Assembly (NCBI GenBank): GCA_963662175.1
Contig: OY759215.1
Span: forward strand, 42,611,213 to 42,675,212
Direction of reading: 5' to 3'
DNA length: 64,000 nt
Source: Aradus depressus
Lineage: Eukaryota > Arthropoda > Insecta > Hemiptera > Aradidae
How positions within the stretch are numbered: the stretch's first letter is position 1; each line of letters opens with the position of its first letter. The translations under genes and the position numbers were made by a program. Shown here one piece after another: positions 21,564 through 33,358 of the stretch. The notes under the pieces were generated by a model. That model saw nothing but the letters and a program-made list of their open reading frames with translations. It was not told where the DNA came from and did not search any database.

Positions 21564-22480
21564 TAATTAAGGTTAAAGTCCAGTATTCTTCCGCAGGTTC
21601 CTTCCATTACCTGCTTCAGTTGAAATATGTCCTAGGCCTAATATTATAAGATTTTTAAAATATGTACAGTGACATGTTGCTTATCACAAATAGTATATAC
21701 AACGATAATTACAATAATGTAATCAATGTGTATAACGGTATTTCAAAATGCTAATAACAAAACGCCGTGACAAGAAACTAGTCCAATGATAAGTTTCACA
21801 TTGATAGAACCTCTTACAATAGGTTTTAATTAATAGTTTAAATAAGGTCAGTGTGGAATGGTCACCAAATTACAGACCCCTGATTTGTATATTTGAAATA
21901 ATAAAATATTTGATTATCTATTGAATATATTACAGTTTACGAGTTAAATTGTTTTTGTTTAAACCCCCTGCATTACCAATTTTTTTTCAAAATGCATTTC
22001 AAACCCATTTTTTTATGACTAATTTCTACTTTTTATATCATATAAAAGTGAGGTCTCTAATATTTTTCAAATTTGGCTTTTATTTATGTACAAAAATGGC
22101 GTCCCAAAAAATGTTAAATTATTATCACGAGTTAACTCGAGCAAGTCAAAAAATACGCCCTGACAGTCGGGGCAGAAGTATCGCGATTCTCCTCGATTGG
22201 GTTTACCAGGGGGGTTTCGTTTTTACTGCACACTACTACTAGTAGGATTCCTTTTTTTTTTTTTTTTTTCGGTAGGAGGAATTATTTCTGCAAAATGTCT
22301 CTTTGAAATTCTCCGGGGGTTCGCTGTTCACGACTTTCGGCAATAGACCGAGAATTTAGCCCGAGTTAATTCGGGATAGTATTCAGATTCTTTGCAAAAC
22401 CCGGGATATCTCGTGATAATAAATCAGGGGATTAATAAATAAATCTAATCTAACGATATAATTTTTGACTGACTATTCAA
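21564..22480. other. No gene recognised
   Basis: A 97-codon frame (21949-22242) has no known motif. A poly-T run lies at about 22252-22269. Confidence 0.5.
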
Positions 22481-22484
22481 CTGA

Positions 22485-22658
22485 GGAGTTGAGCTGCCGA
22501 ATGGTTAGAATGGGTCGCTGATATCCTCAGTGGAGGCATTGACTGTTGAGTTGTCAGATACTTGTAATTATGTGGTAAAATTATTTTTGAAATAAGCAAG
22601 GTTCAATTAAGTTGTGATGATAAGTTTACTACCGGACAACGCCGGGGATATCTGCTAG
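22485..22658 (+). mobile_element. Helitron-like 3' terminus
   Basis: A GC hairpin CCGG-ACAACG-CCGG (22632-22645) is followed 9 bp later by CTAG (22655-22658) and then T, the classical Helitron 3' end. A sister end lies at 39736-39764. The 5' TC end was not located. Confidence 0.6.
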
Positions 22659-23048
22659 TAAAAGGATATATTTTGAACCATTTTCCAGAGTAGAATGAAT
22701 TACAGATTCTGTTAGTGTTCCAAACTTTTAGGTAGGCCCTGAGAATTGTTTTTTGTCCTATTATTTGTGAAGACAATGATGCTACTAAGTAACTGTAACA
22801 ATGAATTTAAACGGTAGGTTTTGTCTGAGAAAGTTGAGCAATCCTTCTTGTGAACTAAGACTTACACTTAGTGTAAGATGGAGGGAATAGTGCCATCTGT
22901 GGGATCTGCCTTTCAGAGTCAGCCGAACGTAACAGGATCGCTTCTACTAGACAAAACAACCTTATGGATAATATTAATAATAATATTTATTTCATAACAT
23001 GATATCTAGGATACATCATAAAATTGCTTAAGTCATAATAGGTTTTAT

Positions 23049-23343
23049 GAGGGCGCCATCAGCTAGGAGGTTGCGTGCTTGCCTACTGAGATCAAGATCG
23101 CGGGTTCCAAACTCAGCCGAGGCCCTTAGGTTTTTTTTATCTAGGAAGTGAAAAAACCTTGAACCTTTGGATGGGAAGTTAAGCAATGGTGCTGAGCCTG
23201 TTTAGTTGTCAGATACTCGTTAATGACTCCTACCCTAGGCGAATTAACCTGGGTCGGCAAAATTTAGAACTCCCAGAATAGAGTCGGGCTTTGGTAATAG
23301 GGGATATGACCTCGTAGTTAAGGCTTGAATCACAATAACTAAC
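23049..23343 (+). repeat. SINE-B copy, near full length, diverged
   Basis: Head gagggcgccatcagctagg (A box degraded), B box gcgggttccaaactc, body gcaaaatttagaactccc, tail cacaataactaac. This copy shows the B-type tail clearly. Confidence 0.85.
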
Positions 23344-23762
23344 GCTTATGCTGAGCTACCTTTTTTTCGGGAGATGTCGTGGAAAATTAATAGGTGTCGT
23401 CCTTATAGTTTTTTGAATTTAAATATAAAATATCATGTCAGTACATTCACTACACTGACAGTTATTATGGTTTTTGTGTTTTTCTTCAGTTGATTATGTT
23501 TAAAATTAATAGATGTCGCCCTTATAGCGTTATGAATTAGCATGTAAAATCACAGGCTCACACACGCACAGAATCATAGACATATTTTTTTTTCATTTTT
23601 GGTATCAAGAGGTTTGAAAACGTGAAATTGCGGTGAACTTCCGACCAATTACGTAACATCCCTTAAAACTGTGGAAGTAAAAATAAATACAAAAACGAAC
23701 TTGAATGAAATGAAATTAGTTTATTTGTGGTATTGTCTAATTTCACATAATATATATACATT

Positions 23763-23797
23763 GGAGTACTTTCGGTATTTCTACCATCCTCAGCCGA
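23763..23797 (-). ncRNA. Hammerhead-ribozyme-like motif (best-formed copy)
   Basis: Read on the minus strand: CTGAGGA (23793-23787), an extra T, a perfect 4-bp stem II GGTA/TACC closed by a GAAA tetraloop, GAAA, the palindromic stem III AGTACT, then C at the cleavage position, and a short stem I (GG/CC). Every conserved core position of a hammerhead is met, apart from the extra base before helix II. Confidence 0.65.
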
Positions 23798-23835
23798 AAG
23801 CGTAAGAGATAAGACTTTTATAAGACAGGACGCTT

Positions 23836-23872
23836 TCGGCTGAGGATGGCAGAAATACCGAAAGTACTCCCA
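23836..23872 (+). ncRNA. Hammerhead-ribozyme-like motif
   Basis: CTGAGGA (23840-23846), T, GG...CC stem II (one arm changed from GGTA to GGCA, so only 2 bp remain), GAAA (23860-23863), stem III AGTACT, C at 23869. It is the weaker twin of the minus-strand copy. Confidence 0.5.
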
Positions 23873-24274
23873 TGTATATAAAGTTCATTTGAATTATTTC
23901 ACAATATCTCTGCAATAATGTCAGTTTTAATAAATACAAAAACAGTTAAATCCCAATTATTCAAGTAATTTGAAAATGAAAATAACTTCTACTAGAAAAC
24001 TTTTTTTGTAAGGGTTTTTTACTCAATGAAATCTAAAAGGGATACTATTATGTTTGACACAGCCTTCTAGAGTAGTGCAATAATGAAATTTACATATATT
24101 ATGTAAGATGATGGCCCCAATGCAGACAATTATAGTGCTTGTTATCCACAGATATTTTGGGGGTGGTCCCAGACAGAAAGTAGAAGTGTTTGAAGATAGC
24201 CATGTGGGAGGTCTATAAAACGTTTTAATCGAATAGAGTAGAACACAAAAGTTATTATTCGTCTCCTTACTCCC

Positions 24275-24400
24275 CCCCCCCCCCCCCCTCCCCCTAGCTA
24301 TACGGGTATAGGGGAAGTTATGTAATCGGGCAGAAATTCATTGTTGAGTTTTCACCGGAATTCCATGCTTTTCTAACCCCTGATTCAAAAAAAAAAAAAA
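24275..24400 (+). repeat. R500 5' end with poly-C and poly-A runs
   Basis: tataggggaagttatgtaat follows a C-rich run (about 24272-24297). A poly-A run lies at about 24388-24403. Confidence 0.6.
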
Positions 24401-25319
24401 AAAGTGCTATCTGTATTGTGATGTATAAAAATAATACACACATTAAAATGATTAAATTATAAACATTAAAAAAATTAATTATATTTATTTTTATATAAAA
24501 AGCAATTTTCTTTTAAAACAAATGCCAGTAAAAAACAAAACATGGCCATCAGCTGTTTTTTTTAGTAGCGTAGAGAGAGAGTCGAGGCCTGGGTGCGATG
24601 GCGAAGGTCTGAGTGAAAATATAGAGTGGTGTTTAGGCTTATGTTGTAATGAACTAAATAGAAGTGTATTGACGATGAAATTGATCCAAAAAGAAGTTAC
24701 TTTTATTTGATTATATGTACAGGATACATGCCCAGAAATATGTAACCTAAATTTAGAGAATGGCCCAAAATATAAAACAAAAAGATTGAATTAGTGTTAA
24801 GAATTTAGTTTTAAGTTTTTTTCTCTCGATTTTTGTTTGTTTCAATGTTTAGTTTTTAATTTTAATAATGTAGATTTAATAAAATAAACCTAATATTTGT
24901 TCTCGAAAATTCTATTCTATTCATTTTCCCTGTTGGCCTAGTAAGATTATTTGAAAACCTTTGGATTAGATTTTATATTTTTGCAAAATTTAGAAGACAA
25001 GATGGCATCTCTTTAGAAATCCAAACGAAAAGTTTGTTAATTGAAATTTTTTTAAAATATACAGCACTTTCTTCAATATTGCACGTCTTGAACTTTTGAT
25101 ACTTTTTTAGGGCCCTTTTCGAAATACTACTGTAGAAATCAAAATTTAGTAAATGAAAAGAGATCAAATTTCTACAGGAAATGTGGTAATTTATTGTTTT
25201 GTTTTAATTAGTATTATTTCATTTGTTTAATTTTATTAATTATTTATCTAATTATTATTTATTTAAGTTTAACACTTAACACATAAATTTATTCTATATT
25301 ATTTACCACAGTATGTGAG
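24401..25319. other. AT-rich, no gene recognised
   Basis: Short frames only (24522-24710 and 24973-25167), with no known motifs. Confidence 0.5.
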
Positions 25320-25760
25320 AGTGGGTCTGTGGAACACGATAACTCCCGATTGAATAAATGTATCAATACGAAATTTTATCCAGAGTATCCAGAACTCCAT
25401 ATGGACAACATGGACAACACCTGTTGATTTTCAGTCAAATTGGTCAAAGGGAAGGTAGGGATTAGGAGAATGGCTTAACTCAAAAACTCAAATCCTCATA
25501 AAGACGACACATATTAATTTGCAGCGAAATTGGCCGAATGGAAGGAGGGTCAGAAGTGAGGGGAACAACTCAAAAATCGTCATAACTGCTGATATAATGT
25601 AATTAAGTATTCAACAAACAAGTATGAGAAGTCCATATGTAAGTCAACTATACATTTTTAGCCTAAACGGTAGAATGGATTTGGAGGGAGAGTGGCAACG
25701 TAGTTGATTAATTCATGCTGGGGAGGTACACTGTTGGCGAATCACCAATTTAAAAAAAAA
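25320..25760 (+). repeat. R500 copy, near full length
   Basis: The order is cgataactcccgattgaata, tccagagtatccagaactcc, ttttcagtcaaattggtcaa, cataactgctgatataatg, ttttagcctaaacgg, and the 3' end gctggggaggtacactg, followed by the usual gcgaatcacc. Confidence 0.75.
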
Positions 25761-26850
25761 TTCAAAATGTCGCCCTGAGGGGGCAAAGTGGTCTATTTTT
25801 GTAACTTATGTCTCCCGGTCGCATATGTCATAGGATTAGCAAAAATAAAACCTCTTCAACGGTTGACTGAGTTTATGAGACCGGATCAAAATACGCTATG
25901 AGGCATATCTATATTTTGAGCTTGTGAATGGAGGGAATGGGGCGGTACAGGATCAAAACTTCAATTAAGTGCTAAGTTGATCGGATTTTCATGACATTTG
26001 ACATGTTTATAAGTTCAGTTCAAACTTAGGCTATGTCACATCTCCTCATTGATCCTGATTTCCATGACCTCACCTTTAAGCGGGCCTGGCAGAGAGATCT
26101 GCTTCATGACTCCTCTTCGGTCACGTAGGTACCTCAGCAGTACTGCTACACACTTGACACTACTCAATTCACATCGCACTTGCTAATGTCAAACTTACAT
26201 GTTGTAAATAAATTATCAAAAAAATATATAAAAATTTCCAGTAAACTTTATTAAATTATAGTCTTTACAGTATTACAACTTCTTTGAAATAATGTCTATT
26301 TCACATGAAATACCGGTGCCGGTATTACACTATCAGGTAATATCAGGTTTAGTTATAAACTAAGTTTATTGAGTGCGAATCGTTCTTATATGTAAATCAG
26401 GTAGGTAATGGAGGGGTTGGAATTTCATATAGGAAATCACCGTGGCTTTATTATAGTTAGGAATTTGTTTGTTCTAAAATATTTACTTACCTTTTTTTAA
26501 ATAAATTCTGACAAGGTTTACTAATTTAAATGTGATTTTGAAATTATTTTATTTTTATTTATTTATTTTATTTTTTTCTTTTATTTATAAAGATGCAACT
26601 GTTGCTAGGGTGCAACAACCAGCATCCATGATGGTAGGTATTGATATGTTGGCGTGAATGGCATGTGAGAGGAAGTCACCCAGTAATAAGTCGTCGGGAC
26701 GAAAATTTATCTTAATTATTAAGACAAGAACAAAAAAAAAAAAAATAAAAAATAAAAAAGATTTGAAAGACAATTTTGATGGATGGGTAAGAGAGATGAT
26801 AAAAGTAAAGGTGAATAATGTAAAAAATAAAAAAATAAAATATTAAGAAC
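25761..26850. other. No gene recognised
   Basis: AT-rich with A/T homopolymer stretches at 26545-26590 and 26720-26760. No motif recognised. Confidence 0.5.
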
Positions 26851-26854
26851 GAAT

Positions 26855-27200
26855 AGGATTTAAGGTGGCAGTAAGTCGCGGTTCCATCTTCTCTTCAACC
26901 TTCGTGGGGGGTTTTATGGTAAGTGTTGTGAAGATAAAGTACGTATTTCTGGATTTGTATGTGTGTAAAGTTTTCTAAAAAAACCTATGTAAGTAGTTTG
27001 TATTGTGTCGGGTACTGTGTGTATCATAAGATCGTTATGAATTGTTCTGTTGTTTATGTATGGGGGCTCTGTCTTATCAGTCTGAGGGTTTTTGACTGAA
27101 ACGCCTGATTTCGTTTGATGTTGGATGTTTTTGCTGAACCGTATATCTGTGATCTGTATGTCCATAATGGTTACACTTACTTACTCAGGAATAATATTTA
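26855..27200 (-). mobile_element. Jockey-like RT C-terminal fragment
   Basis: The minus strand reads KTEPPYINNRTIHNDLMIHT and later GFFRKLYTHTNPEIRTLSSQ, then HLP, a TAA stop, and in the same frame NPPRRLKRRWNRDLL, the usual jockey C-terminus. The stop and the missing palm make it dead. Confidence 0.8.
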
Positions 27201-27501
27201 TGTATTATTATTTTACGAATATCACCTATAAAGTAGTTTATCTCGTTAGGATTTAATAATTTTATCTTTAATTTTAATTTTATCAATCCAGTTAGCGAAC
27301 TAATAACAGTGATAAAACTAAAATTGAACTGTTATTGAAAAAAAGGGAAGAATATTTTTACAATAAACAAATTCCTAACTGTAAAGCCACGCGGATTTCC
27401 TAGTTGAAATTCTAACCTTTCTACCTGATTTACCAATAAGAATTTCCCTTCTCAGCAAAGGTCTTAGTTTATAACAAAACCTGACGATGGTGTAATGCTA
27501 A

Positions 27502-27823
27502 TAGTTAATTATCATGACTCATGCCCGAGCTTTAACCTCGAGGTCATATCGCCCACTACTAAAGCGCTCTTTCGTCATTCTGGTGGACATGAGCCCGACT
27601 ACTGTGGGAGTTCTAAATTTTTATTCACCTAGGGTCCTTCTCTTTAACGAGTACCTGACATCGCATAGACTCGAGACCATCGCTTAAAGTCCCATTCGAA
27701 GGACGGCGTGCTTAAGTTAATTTTAACTCCAGAATAAATGAACTATGCGCCTCGTCCGGGTTTCGAACCCGGGATCTTGAGCTCAGTAAGCAAGCTCGCA
27801 TACCACTGAGTACCGGCGCCCTC
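27502..27823 (-). repeat. SINE-B copy, near full length
   Basis: Tail atagttaattatcatgactc, body through tcccattcgaaggacgg, B box gggtttcgaacccggg on the plus strand, head accggcgccctc. It sits beside the foldback element that starts at about 27830. Confidence 0.85.
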
Positions 27824-27829
27824 TTGAAT

Positions 27830-28100
27830 GCTAATATGAAGATGGCTGATGTAGTGAGAAGTGAAGGTTGCAAAATAAAATATAGTCTAACCTCTCACAA
27901 ATTTTATTAATTTTTGCTAGCCGGCTTTCGAGATTGCCCTCATCATCTGACAGTCAAAAAGGTTTATATATACGTTTATTTTTAAAATCTTATTTATTAA
28001 ATACATGACTGCCTGATGATGAGGCCAATCTCGAAAGCCGGCTCGCAAAAATTAATAAAATCTGTGAGAGATTAGATAATATTTTCTTTTGCAACCTGTG
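27830..28100. mobile_element. Foldback element with hammerhead-like arms (same family as 21055)
   Basis: It opens with gatggctgatgtagtgagaa, as at 21024. The left arm runs through ctctcacaaattttattaat and tagccggctttcgag; the right arm (28005-28090) is its inverse. The arms differ by several substitutions, so it is older than the 21-kb copy, and its spacer is different. Confidence 0.75.
28009..28048 (+). ncRNA. Hammerhead-ribozyme-like motif
   Basis: CTGATGA (28013-28019), T, stem II GAGG/TCTC with one G-U pair closed by CCAA, GAAA (28033-28036), stem III AGCCGGCT, cleavage base C (28044), stem I TGC/GCA (3 bp). The left-arm twin (27925-27962, minus) reads CAGATGA and is probably inactive. 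Confidence 0.6.
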
Positions 28101-28857
28101 AAATAGTGTAATGACCGGTAGTATCTTTTTTTTTTGCGGTGTGGACAATATTTCAAAAAAATGTTGTTTCTTTTATTTATCACAAGTTTCTATAATGTGT
28201 CCCTGTTCCTCAACTTAATGGTTGGGACTTAGTGTTATTTTCCACAACTTATTCAAAAGATTGATCATAAAAGAGGAATTTGCGCGATAAACTTCTAACT
28301 GAATTGATACGCTGAAATATCCTATGATCATTGATAACAAAAGTGGTAGTTAACATTAATCCTAGTTCATTATTTATGGAATATAATCGGTCCAACAAGA
28401 GCCTCAGTATCTCTAATCGGTAGTTATCATGATATATTAAACCTATTTGTTATGTGCTTTCTCTCAATACGAAGGGCCAGTCGAATTATAAAATCAATAC
28501 CATTGACAAATTATTTATACTACCTTGGCTGACTAATTAGTGGGAATAAACGTTTAAATGGACCAACGATCAACTCAGTGTTAATGTTTTGTTGTTTGTG
28601 CTGTTAGTAGAAATTAACTAATGACATGTTTTTAGCAAGCTTAATAGCACTATACATATATATCAACATGTGGAGGAGTGAAGAAACTTCATGAATAAAA
28701 GGCGAGAAAGGGGGAAGAAAATAAATTGTCCGAGGTCCCCTAACAATAAATACATAGAGTCAAAAAGAAATGAAACAATTGAATAAAGTATCAGAAAAAA
28801 TTTAAAAATAATTTGAATAGTGCTACAGACAGTGGATAAACTAGACCACAATAAATA
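28101..28857. other. No gene recognised
   Basis: AT-rich; a poly-T run at about 28128-28137. No motif recognised. Confidence 0.5.
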
Positions 28858-29330
28858 ATGACTTTTCTCAGGTTGGTTAAACCTCGAATCGACACTACTG
28901 ACGTGACGTCTCTTTCCCGAAAAGAAAGAATGGTCCTGACGAGGCTAAGAATCGGACACACTTGGCTAACTTATGTCCACATTTTGTTGCGGAGACGCCC
29001 TCATGTCCACTACCCAAGGAAGAACTTTCTGTCTTCCACATACTACAATCCTGTGGAGCTCTCAACCCCTACCGAGAAAGAGATGGATTGCCTCACGATA
29101 CTCGAACAGTGCTGAAAGATAGCTCGGCCTACACATCCCAACTGCTGCAATTCTTGCGACACACTGGACTTTTTCACCAACAAATTATATGGTGCCATTC
29201 GCGGAGGAATAGCTAATATCCAGAGAGATAGCCTTAGCCACATGATGTCACTTTATCTACTATATTGATAATTGTGCTGGCGCTAATGGCCTCTGCAGTC
29301 GATGCACCTAACAAAAAAAAAATAATAAAA
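28858..29330 (+). mobile_element. I-like non-LTR 3' end (C-terminal knuckle and 3' UTR)
   Basis: Frame one (28858-28960) reads LSRKERMVLTRLRIGHTWLT, the conserved start of the I-type C-terminal region. A frameshift near 28960-28990 moves to a second frame that carries CPLPKEELSVFHILQSC and ends TSQLLQFLRHTGLFHQQI, then a TAG stop (29211). In relatives this is a C-x2-C ... H ... C knuckle; here the second Cys is lost. The 3' UTR (tgctggcgctaatggcctct) ends in an A/TAA-rich tail at about 29311-29335, as in I elements. It may belong to the same family as the 1-3073 element, whose C-terminus is off-window. Confidence 0.78.
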
Positions 29331-29680
29331 AATTAAAGTGAACAGCTTAATTGTGAAGAAATATACGTAAATAAATGTCCATATAAATATCTAAATAAAT
29401 AAAATAAATTAATAAAAGTGGACAGAGCATAATGCATTAAATGAAAATGAAAATAAAAAATAATCTTTATCTGGTGCATACATTCCCTAAGAATAGTTAC
29501 ATAAGAAGATAAACCAAAGAATACACGTATAAACCAATTGAGAAAGAATAAAGAAAAAAGAAAAGAGGCCACTAAGAAGTAATTAAAGAAATATAAATGT
29601 TAATGAAAAAAAAACAATGAAAATAAACTAATGAATAAGAAAAAAGAACAGAAAAACGGAAGATTTTTGAAAAAACAAAG
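29331..29680. other. A-rich filler
   Basis: Purine/A-rich sequence after the LINE tail; only a spurious frame on the minus strand. Confidence 0.5.
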
Positions 29681-29681
29681 A

Positions 29682-29768
29682 GAGTCGGGCTCATGTCCAC
29701 ATAACAGGCGATATGACCTCGTAGTTAAAGCCCGGACATGAGTCATAAAACCTAACCTAACCTAACCT
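29682..29768 (+). repeat. SINE-A 3' tail fragment
   Basis: agagtcgggctcatgtcc, a 27-bp deletion, then gcgatatgacctcgtagtt and the tail aacctaacctaacctaacct, which has one more CCTAA unit than most copies. Confidence 0.85.
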
Positions 29769-31070
29769 CTAAATTATGAAGAAAATCAGAGGTCCAACTG
29801 GAAAGATGAAATAATAGAGTAACAATTTGTCCCATGGAGTGAGAGACCTATAAGAAGAAGAGAACTATCGCATAGGAGCTAGCCTTAGGAATCAGAGGTT
29901 TGCTACATGAAGCAGAATGACAGAGGAACAAGGACAGAAGAAAGGAAACGGGGAGTAGTGTTTCTGCTTTTTTAATTAAAAAAATATCAATAATAAAAAG
30001 ATTGCTGGTTTGGGGTTGAAATTAAACATTGCTTGTGATCCTCCAACTACTTTTTTAAAGTCTTACGTTATCCAAATTATTTTTAACTGAGCAAATTAAA
30101 GAATCTCCGGGCACTCTTCGCAGTTGTTTGAAAACTAGAAGAAGATCTGTAGGTTAATGAATGTTTTATCTACAGACTAATAATTGACAAATAAAATTTA
30201 ATATTAATTCCATTGGGTTAAGAGGAGAATAGAGTTTTACATAGGACCAACTGTGTAAAGGTGGGCTCAATGCGTACTAGGAAAATTGTTTAATGAAGGT
30301 CAACACTTTGAATTCATCTGTAAACGATAAGGCGGATCTATGGTTGATCTTTGTAAAGGCAAGCAAGCTTCGTTTAGAGAGAAGCTATGAATGGGATAGT
30401 CAGTAGGTCACGGTAGGTCACTGGGGTATTTAGCATACTAGGTGCAGACACAGTCTCAAGGTCTCCCCGGCTTCAATACTACTCAAAGGTGCGCAGTCTG
30501 TTAGGTGTATGTTACTTGAAGAAAGTCAGTGATCGATAGGAGGGGGTGGCATCCTTCGGTCTATTTCAAAAACGTCAGTTACTTCCTCATTATTAGAGGC
30601 CACATTTCTAAGATATAGAACATTTTGTTTGTTACTAATTAATTTAACGAATTATCCCAACACATTACATTTTATATAGTTACCTATATCAATAATTGTT
30701 TGGTATTTATGTATTAACGAGTAGACTGAATTGTTTCTCCGTTCTTGCTTGTTTATGTTTTCATTTTATTTTTTCTAATTTATTCTGTATGCATTTTACA
30801 AAATATTAGATGAAGCTATGTTGTTAACATAATTATAAAACCCAGCAGTGGCCCTTAGGTTTTTTGGGAGGTGAAAAAACGTTAAACAAAGATTATAAGA
30901 TTTCTGATCAAACAAAAAAATCATTTCAACTATATACAGACAATACTTCAGTCCCAATAAAAACAGCAAAAAATGGATAGTTTTTAATTTAATTTCTATC
31001 CGTTTAAATTAACCATCAAAAATTCCCTGCATTTGTTGATTATATTACGCGTGATCACTGTTAATCTATT
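29769..31070. other. Mostly unclassified; tiny SINE scrap
   Basis: A 45-bp SINE-B scrap (acccagcagtggcccttagg at about 30840) is the only thing recognised. No gene. Confidence 0.5.
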
Positions 31071-31073
31071 TGG

Positions 31074-31262
31074 AGCCATGGTGGACGTGCGGGCTAGAGC
31101 GTAGGGCTTTGGTTGCATGGAATCCCGTCTGGGAGTGAGTTTTATTTCGTAGATAGAACTCCCTCCCGGGGTGTTGTAAATAACTAAGGTAACAACACCA
31201 TTATAAGAGTCATGGCTAATATACATAATGCCAAAAATAGAAAAATAAAAAAATAAATAAAA
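31074..31262 (+). mobile_element. SINE-2 family copy
   Basis: gggctagagcgtagggcttt, then a B-box region shortened by ~25 bp (catggaatcccgtctgg), cgtagatagaactccctccc, catggctaatatacat and an A-rich tail (aaaaataaaaaaataaataa). Confidence 0.72.
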
Positions 31263-31439
31263 AGTGTTCCTCAGAACTTTATACAGGAATTTTGATCTGA
31301 GTTGAAAATTGGTGCATTTGTCTCTTAGTTGGGATAAAATCGTTACAAATATTTCATAAATGGTGGCTCTGCTGGAAAGTGTGCTCATGGCACCGCGCCC
31401 AGTGGTTCATGTGCCGATTTTGCCTACCAAGGCTGAGAT

Positions 31440-31615
31440 AGGGAGGGATCAACACAAGAATTCTAATAACTATAATGAATGTATCGACATATAAATTATA
31501 AATTTAGTAAGAAAATTCAGAAGCCCATCTGTAAGTCAACTATCGATTTTTAGTCCAAGCTGTCGATTGAATTAATTCATCTTGGGGAAGTACATTGACA
31601 TACCGATGACAATTT
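31440..31615 (+). repeat. R500 fragment
   Basis: ataatgaatgtatcgacat, ccatctgtaagtcaactat, tttagtccaagctgtcga and cttggggaagtacattgaca in family order. Confidence 0.65.
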
Positions 31616-32119
31616 TTATAATATAGCCGTTTTCATCGCCGCCATTACTCTTACGTGTAAGTTATAGCCTTATAATTTACTAAGTAGAGCTTAGATGCTA
31701 CTCAATAATGTAAGTGAAAATCCCGGCTTGTTAAACGTTTGTTAGCTGTCTCTCACCGCCTCATTATCCCCTCATATCATAATTAACCTCCAACTTAGAA
31801 GAGTTTATAAATCACGAAGATTATTTTCTGGTCCCCAAAGTTAGGACTTGACAAAAGATATATCGAAGGTAGATCTTCTAATATTATCACATAAGAATGA
31901 TAAAGTGGGAGACTTTGACATTTAGTTCGGTACATTAAACACAGTATATTAAACAAGTTTTACTTAAATATAAAACTCCTATGCGGAACGATTGTTCTCA
32001 TATGCCACCATGATAAATCTTACAGAATCAAAACTCTGTTCTTGAGAACAAACTGTATTAGGAGGGATACTTTCCTTTTGTCTTTTATATGTATATAAAT
32101 ACATATATATTTACTTCAC

Positions 32120-33358
32120 TAGCATCACGAAGTATAAGGGAATTAATGCAATTGGTCAGAAATTCGATGTTGAGTTTTCACCGAAATTCTATTTTTTCCA
32201 ACCTAAGGGGGTCATTCATAAATTACGTAAGGCATTTAAGGGGGGGGGGAGGGGGAAAGCTCAATATTATACTAATTCTTACTATAGGGGAGGGGGGTAA
32301 AGAATTTGATCTTATGTAAGTTTTTAAATTTTAAATCTACTACTTTCGCGCTAAGAAATGGCGCTATTGGATAGCGCCATCTGTACTTAGTTCTCAAATT
32401 CAGTATTGAATCCTACAGAAATCATATGGTCTCCAGTACTTCTAGACATGTTTTTATTCTATTGTCTCGCTGACTAGGGATTTCGCTATTGCTTGAATTT
32501 TGAAAAATTAATTATCATTTTAGTATCATTTATTTATTATACCTGACATGTGTGGATATTTACATTCACTATTATTTAAAGCTTGGGTACATGCTTTTCC
32601 ACGTAAAACTTCAAAGATTTGTCAAGAAGAGTCAAACATGTTTTGGAAAACTTTGGATTAATTATCCATTTATATATTTTATGCTATTTATATATTTTAT
32701 TTGAAGTAATTTAATGCAGCAATGAAAAAGTTAAGACGATTAATCGAAGTATAATTGCAATAAATTAAATTTTTTAATCAAACTGACTTTTATTTGATCA
32801 ATACGATCATAGGGGGGTAGTTGAAATCTTATTATATCTTACAATAGGGGGGGGGGGGGGGGGGGGGGGGTCAAATTAGATTTAAAAAAGTCTTACGTAA
32901 TTTATGAATGGCCCCTTATGTCAAAAGAAGAAAACAATATAAGTCTGTCTGTGTGTGACTGCGACTGAAGCTCACAACGACAGCTATTGGTTTTCAGCCA
33001 AATCAGTCAAAGAGAAGGGGGTAAGGGGCATGTTTAACACAAAACTCTAATTACTGCCGATGTAATGAATGTATCGACTTACAATTTCATATGTAAGTTC
33101 AAAAACAAGTCCAAGCGAAGAAAGACTCAACTCAAAAACCCAAAACCCCAATACCAGTTGATGTAATAAATATATCGACATGAAATTTTATATTTAAATT
33201 GAAAATTGGCTAAGGAAAGGAGGGAATCAGAGGAGGGCTTGGCTCAAAAACCCTAACAATGTCGATGTAATGAATTTATCGACACAAAGTTAAGTACGAT
33301 GATTCAGATGTCTCTACGTAGATCAAATATTGATTTTTAGGCCAAACGGTTTGGGATG
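32120..33358 (+). repeat. R500 copy split by a 711-bp MITE
   Basis: The left part is 32120-32205 (gaagtataagggaattaatg, gatgttgagttttcaccga). After the MITE it resumes at 32919 (gtctgtctgtgtgtgact) and continues with two partly duplicated internal blocks to gccaaacggtttgg (about 33352). Confidence 0.72.
32204..32918. mobile_element. 711-bp MITE with TA target duplication
   Basis: The element 32206-32916 is flanked by TA on both sides. Terminal inverted repeats of ~24 bp: the left reads AGGGGGTCATTCATAAATTA then CGTAAG; the right inverse is AGGGGCCATTCATAAATTA then CGTAAG. Both sub-termini hold G-rich runs (32240-32300; 24 G at 32847-32870). No coding capacity. TA duplication suggests mobilisation by a Tc1/mariner-type or similar transposase; I cannot name the family. 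Confidence 0.8.

Larger units (their letters stand above)
23750..23885. mobile_element. Short foldback element with two outward hammerhead-like arms
   Basis: The arms 23756-23802 and 23830-23878 are inverted (ggagtactttcggtatttct against agaaataccgaaagtactcc), with a ~27-bp loop. The element is about 120 bp and has no coding capacity. Its arms share the core layout, but not the sequence, of the foldback at 21055. Confidence 0.8.
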
